A DNA stretch of 64,000 nt from Schlesneria paludicola DSM 18645 (GTDB lineage: Bacteria; Planctomycetota; Planctomycetia; Planctomycetales; Planctomycetaceae): positions 3,347,443 to 3,411,442 of the forward strand of contig NZ_JH636435.1 of the NCBI RefSeq assembly GCF_000255655.1. The letters are read 5' to 3'. Below, piece by piece: positions 25,345 through 34,051 of the stretch (its first letter is position 1; every line of letters starts with the position of its first letter). Made by a program: the position numbers and the translations under genes. Under the pieces are notes generated by a model. It had not been told where the DNA came from and ran no database searches. It saw only the letters and a list, made by a program, of their open reading frames with translations.

Positions 25345-28028
25345 CACGGCGTCTCCTGCGAAAACCAGGACTGCAATGTCCATCGCTCGACATCCTGAAA
25401 CGCGTTCATCATTCGAGCCGGGAGACCAAACAATTGTCGGCGAAAAACAAAGAACTGATCGACTTCCCACAGGGGAATGAACTGCGCATCGACCATCAAA
25501 TCGGTCTCGATCCGGCGAAGGATTCGCGTCGCGTTCGTCCAGTCATTGGCTCGTTCAAGATCCAGCAACTGGCGGCGAATCCGTTCAGGCAAAGGCTTCA
25601 ATGCTTCAATTTTGGCGTCGGCGTTCAGTGCGATCGTCGGCCACAGTTCCGTGACGGGCTCGACCAGACTGGTTGTGCGATAAACCAGATCCCACTCGCC
25701 ATCTTCGTTGACGTCGTTCAAGCGAACCGTAATCCCGACGCGTCGCCAGTGCTCGATCATCGTGGCCGCAATCGCGCGCACCGTGGGATCGGGTGGGCAG
25801 ATCATGCGCAGCTCGGCGAGTTGTCCACCAGCTTGCTTCCTCGCCGTCAGGGCCAGCGCGGCCGCACGCTGCGGATCATACGCGGGTTCCGACAACAGGC
25901 GATTGTGTCCGTAGCTGGTTGTCGGACATGGCGTCGCCGTCAATCGGGCGTAAGGCTCATTGACACCGGATAGAATCTTCTCTTTGAGCATCTCTTCTCG
26001 AGGCAACGCCAGCGTCAACGCCCGCCGCAATTGGCCATCCCGCAATGGTGCCGAAGTGGGGCGAAACAGAATGAAATGAGACAATGGCAGTGCATACGGC
26101 ATGACCAGAAAGCGATTGTCTTCCTGAAGGCGTTTGACGTCTCGCAGCCCCACGTCGGGAACCGCCACGATCTCGCCACGAAGCAATCCCTGCAGGGCGC
26201 GATCCCATGAATCGTATTTGAGCTGCACGATTTCATCGACATACCGCGTTTTAACCCCGACGGGCTGAGCACGTACGCGACGGTAGGCGACGCGACGTTC
26301 ATCACGTTCAAACTCATAAAACTTTTGACGCCCGGCCATCGGCATCGCGCCTGCAGGCAAATCGGGATTCAACGCAAGTGATTCCATATCAATCGGAACC
26401 GTGAACTGAAACAGAGCCTCGAGCCTGAGTGGCAAGCGATGGAAATGAATCGTGAATTGCGACGGTGATTGTACCGTGACTTGCTCGACAGTACCCGCCA
26501 ACCGCTCGTCGTACGTGGCACGCGTTGGATCAAGTTTGCCGATCAATTCATTGAGAATATCGATCGAAGTTAACAGCGGGCGCGATTCCCAGTCGGCGCG
26601 TTTCATGCGCACCGTAAATTCAACCTGACGGCCAAGGTCTGTCGGCTCCCACGACTCAAACAGCGACGAGCGATAGCGAACTCCTCGTTCGTCAACGCGC
26701 GCGGGCTCAAACAGCAATTGTTCGGTCAGCCCCTTGACCGCCGCCTCGACGGGTGTGTCAAACCGGTATGTTGTCGGTTCGCCCGGCAATCGGATCACGC
26801 CCAATCGCACACTTTGGAATCGTTCGATCAATTCGCGGTGTGCGTCTTTCAGACCGGGAGTGTCGGGCCAGACGCGAGTGGCCAGATCGATGAGACTCGC
26901 CGCACGGGATGCGTCTCCCTCGGACGAAACCGTCCGGGCCTCGGCGATGAGTGCCACCGTCTGCGCGGTCAGTTCCGCCTTCCACTTCGTCACGGTCGGA
27001 TGTTGCGCATCGCGTCCCGCCAGACGGTTCAGAAAATGTCGCGCCTCTCGAAAATCGGATCGGTCGACATCCTTCTGGATCAAACGATCTACAACGCCAC
27101 CAATCCGTCCCGAAAGCCCCGAATAGGACGCGTTGTGATCCCACAGATTCTCCAGCAATCGCAACGCCGCTTCGCCATCACCTCGCTGATCGTGCAGCTC
27201 GGCGTCTTTGAACAACAACTGCTGATAGACCTCATCGAATCGAGGCCAGATTTTGAGCAGCTTCAGTGGCGGTGGCTCGGGCACCGTGATCCTCAGCGTT
27301 TCATCGTTTTTCGCCTCGGCTTCTTCACGCGCACGCGCAGCATGGCTCTCTTTGAGGTGCAGATTGTTCTCGCGGTTCCGGCGATCGACCAGCAGCAACA
27401 GGTCATAGGCCTGGCCCACGAGACCTTCCTCGATCGACATGCTGGCTCGGCGTAAGACCAGATCCTCGAAATACTCGATCCGCTGCACGAGCCGCGTCTC
27501 GACGAAATAGTCGGGATCCTGGTCGGGGCCCGGATTGATCAGCGTCAGTTGCAGACGTTGAAATATCCGACGCTTCTCACGAACACGTTCCTCTCCGGCA
27601 GCCATGCCGCCTCGAGCCTTGATGTATCGCTCGTACTCGCTTTGCAATCGCGCCAACGTCTCCGGACGGGGGCCAACCGGTTCGGTCACCAGCACGTCCG
27701 CCGATTTCAGGACAATCCAATCAAACGGCTTGGAACGCAACAGCTCCGTCGCAGGCGGCAATTCCATCTCTTCGTATTTGGGTAAGACGGTCTCGACCAC
27801 TGCGGGTCGACTTGCCTCGGCATTTTTGGGCTCATCGGCGGCGAAGACCGGCGCGGCACTAAATCGACTCTCGGTGCTGATCGCGAATAAGAAAATCGCC
27901 CAAATGGACAACGTCAACGCGAAAGAATGCGGGAGCGGGCACCGAGAACTGCCGTTCTGGTCCGCAAACCGTTGCATGGCGATTCGCCGAAAACATTCTG
28001 AGCTGATCCGCTCGAAATGACCGCGCAT
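25344..28028 (-). CDS. Extracellular solute-binding protein (family 5-like) with long helical N-terminus
   Basis: The 894-residue product has a signal/anchor segment (ALTLSIWAIFLFAIS, near 40-60). A long helical region (about 80-400) contains TPR-like hairpins such as RGDGEAALRLLENLWDH. The C-terminal ~480 residues resemble SBP_bac_5 oligopeptide-binding proteins: PIDMESLALNPDLPAGAMPM, then LRRALTLALPREEMLKEKIL and MIEHWRRVGITVRLNDVNED. Family knowledge: such domains bind peptides, nickel or sugars for ABC import. No permease or ATPase gene is adjacent, so a sensing or structural role is as likely as transport. Start ATG 28028 has GAGGA upstream; an in-frame ATG at 27977 is an alternative. 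Its stop overlaps the next start. Confidence 0.8.
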   Translation of the reverse strand: MRGHFERISSECFRRIAMQRFADQNGSSRCPLPHSFALTLSIWAIFLFAISTESRFSAAPVFAADEPKNAEASRPAVVETVLPKYEEMELPPATELLRSKPFDWIVLKSADVLVTEPVGPRPETLARLQSEYERYIKARGGMAAGEERVREKRRIFQRLQLTLINPGPDQDPDYFVETRLVQRIEYFEDLVLRRASMSIEEGLVGQAYDLLLLVDRRNRENNLHLKESHAARAREEAEAKNDETLRITVPEPPPLKLLKIWPRFDEVYQQLLFKDAELHDQRGDGEAALRLLENLWDHNASYSGLSGRIGGVVDRLIQKDVDRSDFREARHFLNRLAGRDAQHPTVTKWKAELTAQTVALIAEARTVSSEGDASRAASLIDLATRVWPDTPGLKDAHRELIERFQSVRLGVIRLPGEPTTYRFDTPVEAAVKGLTEQLLFEPARVDERGVRYRSSLFESWEPTDLGRQVEFTVRMKRADWESRPLLTSIDILNELIGKLDPTRATYDERLAGTVEQVTVQSPSQFTIHFHRLPLRLEALFQFTVPIDMESLALNPDLPAGAMPMAGRQKFYEFERDERRVAYRRVRAQPVGVKTRYVDEIVQLKYDSWDRALQGLLRGEIVAVPDVGLRDVKRLQEDNRFLVMPYALPLSHFILFRPTSAPLRDGQLRRALTLALPREEMLKEKILSGVNEPYARLTATPCPTTSYGHNRLLSEPAYDPQRAAALALTARKQAGGQLAELRMICPPDPTVRAIAATMIEHWRRVGITVRLNDVNEDGEWDLVYRTTSLVEPVTELWPTIALNADAKIEALKPLPERIRRQLLDLERANDWTNATRILRRIETDLMVDAQFIPLWEVDQFFVFRRQLFGLPARMMNAFQDVERWTLQSWFSQETP

Positions 28029-28174
28029 GAATTCATCCTCGCCGCCTGCGAAACGCGAAGAAACAACGAATGCCTCTCGCGCCTGCCGACTCTCGGCCGA
28101 AGACGAACTGCCCACGACCACTGTTGATCATCTGATCATGGCAAAGAACCCGCAGCAACGCCACGGATGGGTCG

Positions 28175-28873
28175 TCAATTCACACTGAAACGCGGCGGAT
28201 AGGTTCGATTGGCCGACTTCGAATCAGGCTGTGATAATTGATCGAGTAGTTCCAGCAGCATTTGCCCGCGACGATCAACATTCAGCTCATTGAGAAACGT
28301 TTGCGAGACCTGAGGTGCCAAGGGAATTGCCCCCAGCAAAACGTCACAGACCATTGCCAACGGAAGCTCTGTGGCCGCCTGAAGAAACAGCTTCTGGAGA
28401 TTCACGCCGGGAAACAACCGCCCAAATTTGACGATCAGCTCTTGAACACGACTTTGGCGATCATACGACGGTGCCTCGTCCAAAACGTCCGAACACAACT
28501 CGAGGTCCCCCACGCGATAAGGATGGGTTGGGGATTGTTCGCCAAGAACGCGCGCACGACTTAGCCCGCGAAGCACCAGGTAGTACCTTCCATCGTCAAG
28601 TTTTTCATGAGCGATGATTTTGCCGAGCCCCACCATGGAATGAATCGCCGGAGAGGTAGTATCGGGGTGACGCTCGCCACCTGGCCGCATCAAGCTCATC
28701 GCAATCAGCCGCTCGCCATCGAGCGCATCCGCCGTCATTTGACGATAGCGGGGTTCGAAGATCTGAAGCGGCAAAAGCGCATGAGGAAAGAGCACCACGT
28801 TCGGTAACGGAAACAACGGCGCCGATCCGGAGAAATGCTTGAGCGCCGGATCAAGTTCACAGGAAAATGTCAT
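28175..28873 (-). CDS. Stand-alone Lon N-terminal (LON substrate-binding) domain protein
   Basis: The 232-residue product has the LON-N signature PLFPLPNVVLFPHALLPLQI, then FEPRYRQMTADAL, and later YYLVLRGLSRARVL. A helical C-terminal bundle (about 140-215) completes the domain. No AAA+ or Ser-Lys protease part is present, so it is not a Lon protease. Family knowledge: stand-alone members bind unfolded or regulatory protein segments. It overlaps the DUF309 gene by 4 bases (ATGA), indicating one transcript. Confidence 0.88.
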   Translation of the reverse strand: MTFSCELDPALKHFSGSAPLFPLPNVVLFPHALLPLQIFEPRYRQMTADALDGERLIAMSLMRPGGERHPDTTSPAIHSMVGLGKIIAHEKLDDGRYYLVLRGLSRARVLGEQSPTHPYRVGDLELCSDVLDEAPSYDRQSRVQELIVKFGRLFPGVNLQKLFLQAATELPLAMVCDVLLGAIPLAPQVSQTFLNELNVDRRGQMLLELLDQLSQPDSKSANRTYPPRFSVN

Positions 28874-29265
28874 CCGACCAATCCTTCACTGATAGACCGT
28901 ATCTTCGGAACGAGCTCGTCTCGAAGCACGACGGTCGTAGGGTACGCTTCTGTGTTGTCCAGAAGCTCCTGAAAACATTGCTGGAAATCGTGCAGGAACG
29001 TCTCGAGCAGAATTCCCATGAATTCGCTTCCGAACGGATCAAGATTTTTGCGAGCCGAGATGTAAAGCTTTTTGGCTCCGCCAAAGTTTTCGTTTCCGAA
29101 ATGAAAAAGAGCGATCGAGGCCTGAATCAGCCCCTGAATGAACTTCCGCTCGGCCCCCGTCGATTCTGACCATAACTCTTCAAGCACGTCGTGACATTCG
29201 AAGAACTCCTCTTCGTTGAAGAGTCGCAGACCTTCGCGATACTGTTCAGGATACTCGTCGATCAC
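28870..29265 (-). CDS. DUF309 family protein
   Basis: The 131-residue all-helical protein carries the family pattern [17 protein letters not shown], followed by [17 protein letters not shown] and [13 protein letters not shown]. The function of DUF309 is unknown; its helices can bind a metal or small ligand through the E..H..E arrangement ([10 protein letters not shown]). The start is GTG 29265 with GAGGAA five bases upstream. It is the first gene of a two-gene unit with the LON-domain gene and is divergent from nth. Confidence 0.88.
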   Translation of the reverse strand: MIDEYPEQYREGLRLFNEEEFFECHDVLEELWSESTGAERKFIQGLIQASIALFHFGNENFGGAKKLYISARKNLDPFGSEFMGILLETFLHDFQQCFQELLDNTEAYPTTVVLRDELVPKIRSISEGLVG

Positions 29266-29418
29266 GGTATTCCTCAGTCGGCGAATGGCCGGGCCAGGGA
29301 GAGGATCTCTCGGTTGAAAAAGAAGCAGGCCGGCACTGCCGACTGTTCACTCCGGAATTTTACCCCTGGTTGTCCAGTCCAGTCCACGACCAACCCCCAT
29401 AAATTGAAGCAGATTTTG

Positions 29419-30096
29419 ATGGCGAAAGCTCAATCGAGTCGAAAACGCGATGACAAAAAGCAACGTGTCCATTCGATCGTCACGCAACTCGCTGCGACCT
29501 ATCCGGTCGCGCTCTGTGCCCTGCATCACGAATCGCCATTCCAACTCTTGGCAGCCACAATTCTGTCCGCGCAGTGCACCGACGAACGCGTCAACATGGT
29601 CACCCCCGCCCTGTTTAAGCGATTCCCAACACCTCAAGACTTGGCAAAAGCTGACCAGACGGAACTGGAAGAACTGATCCGCTCAACCGGCTTTTATCGC
29701 AACAAAGCCACAAACTTGATTGGAATGGCTCAGGCTCTGGCGGAAAAATATGAGGGCGAATTGCCGCAAACACTGGAGGAGTTGGTCGCCCTGCCAGGAG
29801 TCGGCCGCAAAACCGCGAATGTCGTTCTGGGCTCCGCGTTTGGGATCACCAGTGGCGTGGTCGTCGATACCCACGTCAAACGGCTGACAAATTTGCTCGG
29901 ACTGACAACCAGCAACAATCCCGAACAGATCGAACGTGATTTGATGGAACTGCTGCCGCCGGAAGAATGGATCAACTTCTCTCATCGCCTGATCCACCAC
30001 GGTCGGCAAATTTGTATCGCACGACGGCCAAAATGCCTGGAATGCCCACTTCGACCGCTTTGCCCTCGCATTGGGCTGCCGAAGTTGCCAGATTGA
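29419..30096 (+). CDS. nth: Endonuclease III (DNA glycosylase/AP lyase)
   Basis: The 225-residue product has the full set of catalytic elements. These are the hairpin [18 protein letters not shown] with the nucleophilic Lys, [10 protein letters not shown] with the catalytic Asp, and C-x6-C-x2-C-x5-C ([17 protein letters not shown]) for the [4Fe-4S] cluster. It removes oxidised pyrimidines in base-excision repair. Start ATG 29419 is chosen because the basic N-terminus ([14 protein letters not shown]) and the first conserved helix follow directly; the upstream in-frame region is antisense to the DUF309 gene. It contrasts with the degenerate paralogue at 13832-14506. Confidence 0.96.
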   Translation: MAKAQSSRKRDDKKQRVHSIVTQLAATYPVALCALHHESPFQLLAATILSAQCTDERVNMVTPALFKRFPTPQDLAKADQTELEELIRSTGFYRNKATNLIGMAQALAEKYEGELPQTLEELVALPGVGRKTANVVLGSAFGITSGVVVDTHVKRLTNLLGLTTSNNPEQIERDLMELLPPEEWINFSHRLIHHGRQICIARRPKCLECPLRPLCPRIGLPKLPD

Positions 30097-30370
30097 CATG
30101 CGGCCCGTTACGGGTAGAATTTGGACACTGCTCTTCCCTCCTGCTCTCTCGCGGGCGAACCGAGTGGATAAACCCGACGCATCCGACAGCGCGTCGCGTT
30201 GCACCAAATTTTGAGTGCCTGGTTCGTGTGGATAACGCTGACGTCAAGCGGGATTCTGGTGTGACTGAGGTCGTACCGAACGCCCCGATACGCTTTCCAG
30301 GAATTGAGCGAACCCCTGTGTAGAATCATTGATTCGACGTGGGTTCAGAGTTTTTCATCAAGAGGTGATC

Positions 30371-30565
30371 ATGGTTCCAATGTTTGCGTTTATTGGTCTG
30401 GGAGCCCCAGAGCTGATTTTTTTCAGTCTGATCGTCCTGCTGCTGTTCGGTAGCCGGCTGCCGTCCGTAATGCGTTCCCTGGGACAAAGCGTCACCTCGT
30501 TCAAATCCGGTTTGAATGAGGACGAAGCTCAAAAAGCCGACGAAAAGCTGGACGACAAGAAGTAA
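30371..30565 (+). CDS. tatA: Twin-arginine translocase TatA-like protein, copy 1
   Basis: The 64-residue product has an N-terminal transmembrane helix ([20 protein letters not shown]), then the amphipathic helix [20 protein letters not shown] and a charged tail. FG-x-x-LP after the helix is the TatA signature. AAGAGGTGATC precedes the ATG. It forms the pore-type component that carries folded Tat substrates across the cytoplasmic membrane. It is followed 58 bases later by a second TatA-like gene. Tat substrates are present in this window (for example the oxidoreductase at 5715). Confidence 0.9.
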   Translation: MVPMFAFIGLGAPELIFFSLIVLLLFGSRLPSVMRSLGQSVTSFKSGLNEDEAQKADEKLDDKK

Positions 30566-30623
30566 CACGTCCCGACATCATTGGATTCGCAATTCGCGTT
30601 CGATTGGAACAAGGAGAATTCTC

Positions 30624-30917
30624 ATGTTGCCAGGTGTTGGAATTCCAGAAATGATGTTTTTTGGAATTATCGCGCTCCTGTTGTTTGGAAAGAAACTGCC
30701 GGAAGTGGCCCGAAGCCTCGGCAAAGGGGTGATCGAATTCAAAAAAGGGCTTCGGAGCATCGAAGACGAACTGGACACAAATCACTATTCGCCACGCCAC
30801 GACTACAACAATAGCAGTTCAAGTAGCAATGCCCGACCTGCCCCAAAAGACGAAAGCGTCGAAACCTCCGCTCCAAAGTTCGAACCGCCGACCACAGAAC
30901 CTCACGACGCGGCCTAG
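30624..30917 (+). CDS. Twin-arginine translocase TatA/TatB-like protein, copy 2
   Basis: The 97-residue product has the same plan as its neighbour: a membrane helix with GIPEMMFFGIIALLLFGKKL, then PEVARSLGKGVIEFKKGLRS, a Ser/Asn/His-rich stretch and an acidic-proline tail. AAGGAGAA lies six bases before the ATG. The longer tail is somewhat TatB-like, but the FGKKLPE motif is that of TatA. tatC is not in the window. The pair probably forms one transcript. Confidence 0.88.
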   Translation: MLPGVGIPEMMFFGIIALLLFGKKLPEVARSLGKGVIEFKKGLRSIEDELDTNHYSPRHDYNNSSSSSNARPAPKDESVETSAPKFEPPTTEPHDAA

Positions 30918-31674
30918 CCGAAAAAGCCTTGCCGCGAGCAGGCCAACGAGCCTGCCGGCCATACTGTGAACCTGTCGGGATAGAATTGCTGCGCCAAATT
31001 GCCCCTCTCTGATGTGAGCTCTGCTCGCGGTGTTGGGTTCCACCGCGAGCCCTATCGAGGTAAATGGTCACGAACAATTTGTGATTGCGACATGCGGCTC
31101 GATATCAACAGCCGAACGGCGTGTTGATTTGATCGAAACGCTTCTCCTCGTTCGTAATCTCCCACAATGGAGGTTGCGTTCTTGTTCCGAGACCGATTCC
31201 CGGGCCGTCGGCTGCCCCTGGCAGCCTTTGACCCGGGCGGGTGAGATCGCCGCCTCTGCGGGACTCAAGAAAAAAACCGCAAAAGCCTCATTCTAAGCGG
31301 TGAAAATCTATCACGGCGTTGCCTTGCAGGGCAAATTCTTGCGATTCCCAGTCCTGGCTTGGAGAAGCGTCATCCCAATCAGAACGAGGAAAAACACCAC
31401 GACGCGATCCTTACGAGATCTTTACGAGCATTGAGTGGCCTCCAAAACCTGCCCAGTCGATCATTCCTGGCGCTGCACACCCTGGCCAAACACCACTCTT
31501 CATAAGCAAATACCTCTTCAATGCTTATGCGTAAACCCACCTGATTCGCCGGAATAGATTAAGAGTTTTTCAGCCGACATTGCCATTACGCTCATTCGCG
31601 AACACGAGACAATCTCTGTTGAATTGACGCATGACGTCACAACGACGGTCCGCGCCATCTCGTCGCGAACACGA
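30918..31674. other. Long intergenic stretch with short hairpins, no gene recognised
   Basis: No frame here has both a good start and protein-like composition. It contains the 22-bp palindrome at 30934-30955 (also near 9980) and a GGCTGCC/GGCAGCC hairpin at 31211-31227. The upstream region of the SulP gene is at its right end. Confidence 0.5.
30934..30955. repeat. 22-bp palindromic repeat, second copy
   Basis: This is the reverse complement of 9980-10001 with one loop difference. It lies 16 bases after the second tatA-like gene and may serve as its transcript end. Confidence 0.6.
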
Positions 31675-33312
31675 ATGGAGATTACTGACACTATGCCTCA
31701 GGTGGAAACCATCGCTTCCAAGTCCTCCCTCGCTGGGCCTTCTGCGAACTTTTCAGCCGATATCAAATCTGGATTTCTCGTATTTCTCATCGCAATGCCG
31801 CTTTGCCTGGGGATTGCAAAGGCCAGTGGCTATCCACCTATCGCCGGGATTTTCACCGCGATCATTGGGGGGATGGTCGTTCCCTGGATCAGCAATTCGG
31901 AACTGACGATCAAAGGCCCGGCCGCGGGGTTGATCGTCATCGTACTGGGCTGCGTCGAGGGATTTGGTTTTACCGGGGGAAAAGACCTGGTCGCGGATCG
32001 GTCGGCTTACCAGATGGCCTTGGCCGTCGGAGTGATCGCGGGACTGGTTCAAATTGCCTTGGCCCTATTTCGCTCGGGAATTCTCAGTGAATTCTTCCCC
32101 ACGGCGGCGGTTCACGGAATGTTGGCATCCATTGGGGTCATGATTGCCACGAAGCAGTTTCACGCGATGATTGGCGACCCCACCAAAGAAAAAGATCCGC
32201 TACGCGTGATCGAAACGATCCCGAATGCCCTGCAAAACATGAAGCCCGAAATTGCGACGATCGGCTTCATTTGCCTGGGAATTATGATCCTTTGGGCCAT
32301 GCTACCCAAGTCCGTTGGCCTGCTCAAAAAGATTCCCGCCCAACTGATCGTCGTCGTCACCGGAATTCTGCTGGCCATCTGGCTCAAGGTGCCGACAGCG
32401 TCGCTCGTCAGCGTCCCCAGCGACATTCGCCAGGGAATCGCCTTTCCAAACTTCAGCGGGGCATTCTCGCTCGAACATGGCCACCTGCAAAATGCGATCA
32501 CCTACGTCGTGATGTTTTCATTGATCGGTACGCTGGAATCGTTGCTGAGCGCCAAAGCGGTTGACCTGCTCGATCCGTATCGCCGCAAGACGGACTACAA
32601 TCGCGATCTGCTCGGGATCGGCATCGCCAACACCATCGCCTCGTTTGTGGGTGGACTGCCGATGATTTCGGAAATCGTCCGAAGCAAGGCGAACATCGAC
32701 AACGGTGCCCGCACCCGCTTCGCGAATATGTTCCACGCCTTCTTCCTGCTGGTCTTCGTGGCGTTGCTGCCGCAGCTGATCACGATGATCCCCAATGCAG
32801 CACTCGCGGCGATGCTGGTCTTTACAGGATATCGCCTGGCGTCTCCTCACGAATTCATCCACATGTACCGGGTGGGCACCGAACAGCTGACGATCTTCGT
32901 GGCCACAATCATCGGCGTTCTCGCAACAGACCTGTTAGTCGGTGTTGGAATTGGAATCGTCGTGAAAGCCGCCTTCCACGTCTGGAATGGAGCCCCCGTT
33001 GGCTCGCTCTTCACTCCAAGCATTGAAATCACTGAACCCGACACCACCACCACCTTGATCCGGGTCAAAAACTCCGCAGTCTTTAGCACCTGGATCCCGC
33101 TTCGACGAAAACTTCTCGCCGTCCAATCCGACCGATCCGTGGTCCTCGACCTGTCCGACACGCGACTCGTCGATCACACCGTCATGGAAAAGCTGCACGA
33201 ACTCGAAGCCGACTTCGAACAGAAGCATCGAAAACTGGTGATTCGCGGTCTCGAATCGCACCGAGGCGTCTCGAAACACCCATTCGCGGCCCAAAAACGA
33301 ACCGCAGGATAG
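31675..33312 (+). CDS. SulP family anion transporter with STAS domain
   Basis: The ~545-residue product has a polytopic membrane domain (about 30-440) with SulP features: an opening FSADIKSGFLVFLIAMPLCL, then PIAGIFTAIIGG and NSELTIKGPAAGLIVIVLG. A cytoplasmic STAS domain (about 460-530) contains VLDLSDTRLVDHTVMEKLHE. Family knowledge: these carry sulfate, bicarbonate or other anions, often with Na+ or H+; the substrate is not determined here. Starts at ATG 31675 and ATG 31693 are both possible, and a TTG at 31624 would add 17 residues. No carbonic anhydrase or sulfate gene is adjacent. Confidence 0.9.
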   Translation: MEITDTMPQVETIASKSSLAGPSANFSADIKSGFLVFLIAMPLCLGIAKASGYPPIAGIFTAIIGGMVVPWISNSELTIKGPAAGLIVIVLGCVEGFGFTGGKDLVADRSAYQMALAVGVIAGLVQIALALFRSGILSEFFPTAAVHGMLASIGVMIATKQFHAMIGDPTKEKDPLRVIETIPNALQNMKPEIATIGFICLGIMILWAMLPKSVGLLKKIPAQLIVVVTGILLAIWLKVPTASLVSVPSDIRQGIAFPNFSGAFSLEHGHLQNAITYVVMFSLIGTLESLLSAKAVDLLDPYRRKTDYNRDLLGIGIANTIASFVGGLPMISEIVRSKANIDNGARTRFANMFHAFFLLVFVALLPQLITMIPNAALAAMLVFTGYRLASPHEFIHMYRVGTEQLTIFVATIIGVLATDLLVGVGIGIVVKAAFHVWNGAPVGSLFTPSIEITEPDTTTTLIRVKNSAVFSTWIPLRRKLLAVQSDRSVVLDLSDTRLVDHTVMEKLHELEADFEQKHRKLVIRGLESHRGVSKHPFAAQKRTAG

Positions 33313-33394
33313 CCCCGAGGACTTCCCGAAAAATCGGCCCATCCCAGAACTTCGATCTTGCCGAAACGGCTTTTCGTGTAAATGATTAAAGTGT

Positions 33395-33652
33395 GGGTCG
33401 CGGAAACGTACGCGACGGGACCCTGCAAGCCGCGAAGAGACTGGCCCTGGCCGACCAGCCGAAGCGGGTGGCTCTATTCAAGAAAGGGAGGTGGTCTAGT
33501 GGATTCCGACAGTAAACGCCAGCGAGGTGGCATCGTCTGACAGCAGTCGACGGGCTGTCTACAGACGGCCACTGTCTCGTCCCCGGATCCCTTTCGATCC
33601 GAACGATGACGTATCACAGCGGGCTCGGTCTTCTTGAAAGACCGAGCCCGCG
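33395..33652 (+). ncRNA. Candidate structured non-coding RNA with terminator-like end
   Basis: This ~258-base gene-free segment contains several pairings: GTCGCG/CGCGAC near 33398-33416, CTGGCC/GGCCAG-type pairs near 33441-33460, GGGCTGTCT/AGACGGCC near 33551-33570, and a strong terminal hairpin at 33619-33651 (GCGGGCTCGGTCTT with its exact complement, loop CTTGA). Base composition and purine stretches look unlike the adjacent repeats. I could not match it to RNase P, tmRNA, SRP or 6S signatures. The strand is guessed from the hairpin at its right end. Confidence 0.25.
33619..33651. terminator. Strong GC-rich hairpin
   Basis: GCGGGCTCGGTCTT at 33619-33632 pairs perfectly with 33638-33651 around a five-base loop. 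The sequence after it on the plus strand (GTTCATTTC) is moderately T-rich. It could terminate the SulP transcript or an RNA encoded before it. Confidence 0.6.
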
Positions 33653-33732
33653 TTCATTTCACAATACCGCATTGCTGCAGCCATCGCCTCTCTGCCAGCC
33701 TCATCCCTCCAGACCGTCCATCAACCGCACCT

Positions 33733-33758
33733 CGTTACCAAACTCCCACTTGGTAACG
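33733..33758. repeat. 26-bp palindromic repeat, copy 4 (diverged)
   Basis: CGTTACCAA and TTGGTAACG are retained as arms, with the loop region changed to ACTCCCAC. It is a member of the same family as 5410-5435. Confidence 0.7.
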
Positions 33759-33918
33759 CCATTTGCTGGGTAACGCATCACCCGTCGACCAGTAAAAACA
33801 CACAGGTCGCTCCGAAACGCCATTCGGAAACGAGGGAAACCAGTCCACCACCTGGCCCCAGGAAAACGCAAGAAGGCAACCTCAACATCAGCCAAGGTAG
33901 CCCTCTTTTCGCATCCCT

Positions 33919-33944
33919 CGTTAGCACGCGCTCGCTTGGTAACG
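33919..33944. repeat. 26-bp palindromic repeat, copy 5 (degenerate)
   Basis: CGTTAGCACGC...GCTTGGTAACG keeps the family outline, but pairing in the left arm is broken. Confidence 0.5.
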
Positions 33945-33991
33945 CATCACCCGCCCAAAGACATCCAGACAACTCCAGCTCCCCGCAAATG

Positions 33992-34026
33992 CAAAAAGAG
34001 CCGCCTCAACATCGTTAAGGCAGCCC
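33992..34026 (-). terminator. Intrinsic terminator of the ribosomal protein cluster
   Basis: On the minus strand GGCTGCCTTAAC pairs with GTTGAGGCGGCT (with G-U pairs) around GAT, immediately followed by CTTTTTGC. It lies 26 bases after the rplQ stop. A diverged second version of the same hairpin is at 33874-33903. Confidence 0.8.
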
Positions 34027-34051
34027 CTTGTTATCTCTTACCGGCAACGCG

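Larger units (their letters stand above)
33313..34051. other. Intergenic block: structured segment, palindromes and rplQ terminators
   Basis: No coding frame is credible. From left to right it holds the hairpin-rich part at about 33395-33651, a 26-bp palindrome at 33733-33758, a terminator-like duplicate near 33874-33903, a diverged palindrome at 33919-33944, and the rplQ terminator at 33992-34026. Confidence 0.65.

Noticed and set aside
23836-28028. Interpretation as a complete ABC importer operon
   Set aside because: No permease or ATPase gene adjoins; only the binding-protein-like gene and an unrelated exported protein are present.
31030-31296. 88-residue frame upstream of the SulP gene
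   Set aside because: Runs through hairpins, has no family resemblance and no ribosome binding site.
33395-33652. Identification of the structured segment as tmRNA, RNase P RNA, SRP RNA or 6S RNA
   Set aside because: None of the conserved signatures (tRNA-like ends and tag, GAGGAAAGTC block, SRP tetraloop, 6S open bubble) could be found with confidence.
33731-33950. Possible CRISPR array because of repeated palindromes
   Set aside because: Repeats are few, diverged, irregularly spaced and of the same family as isolated copies elsewhere; no cas genes are present.
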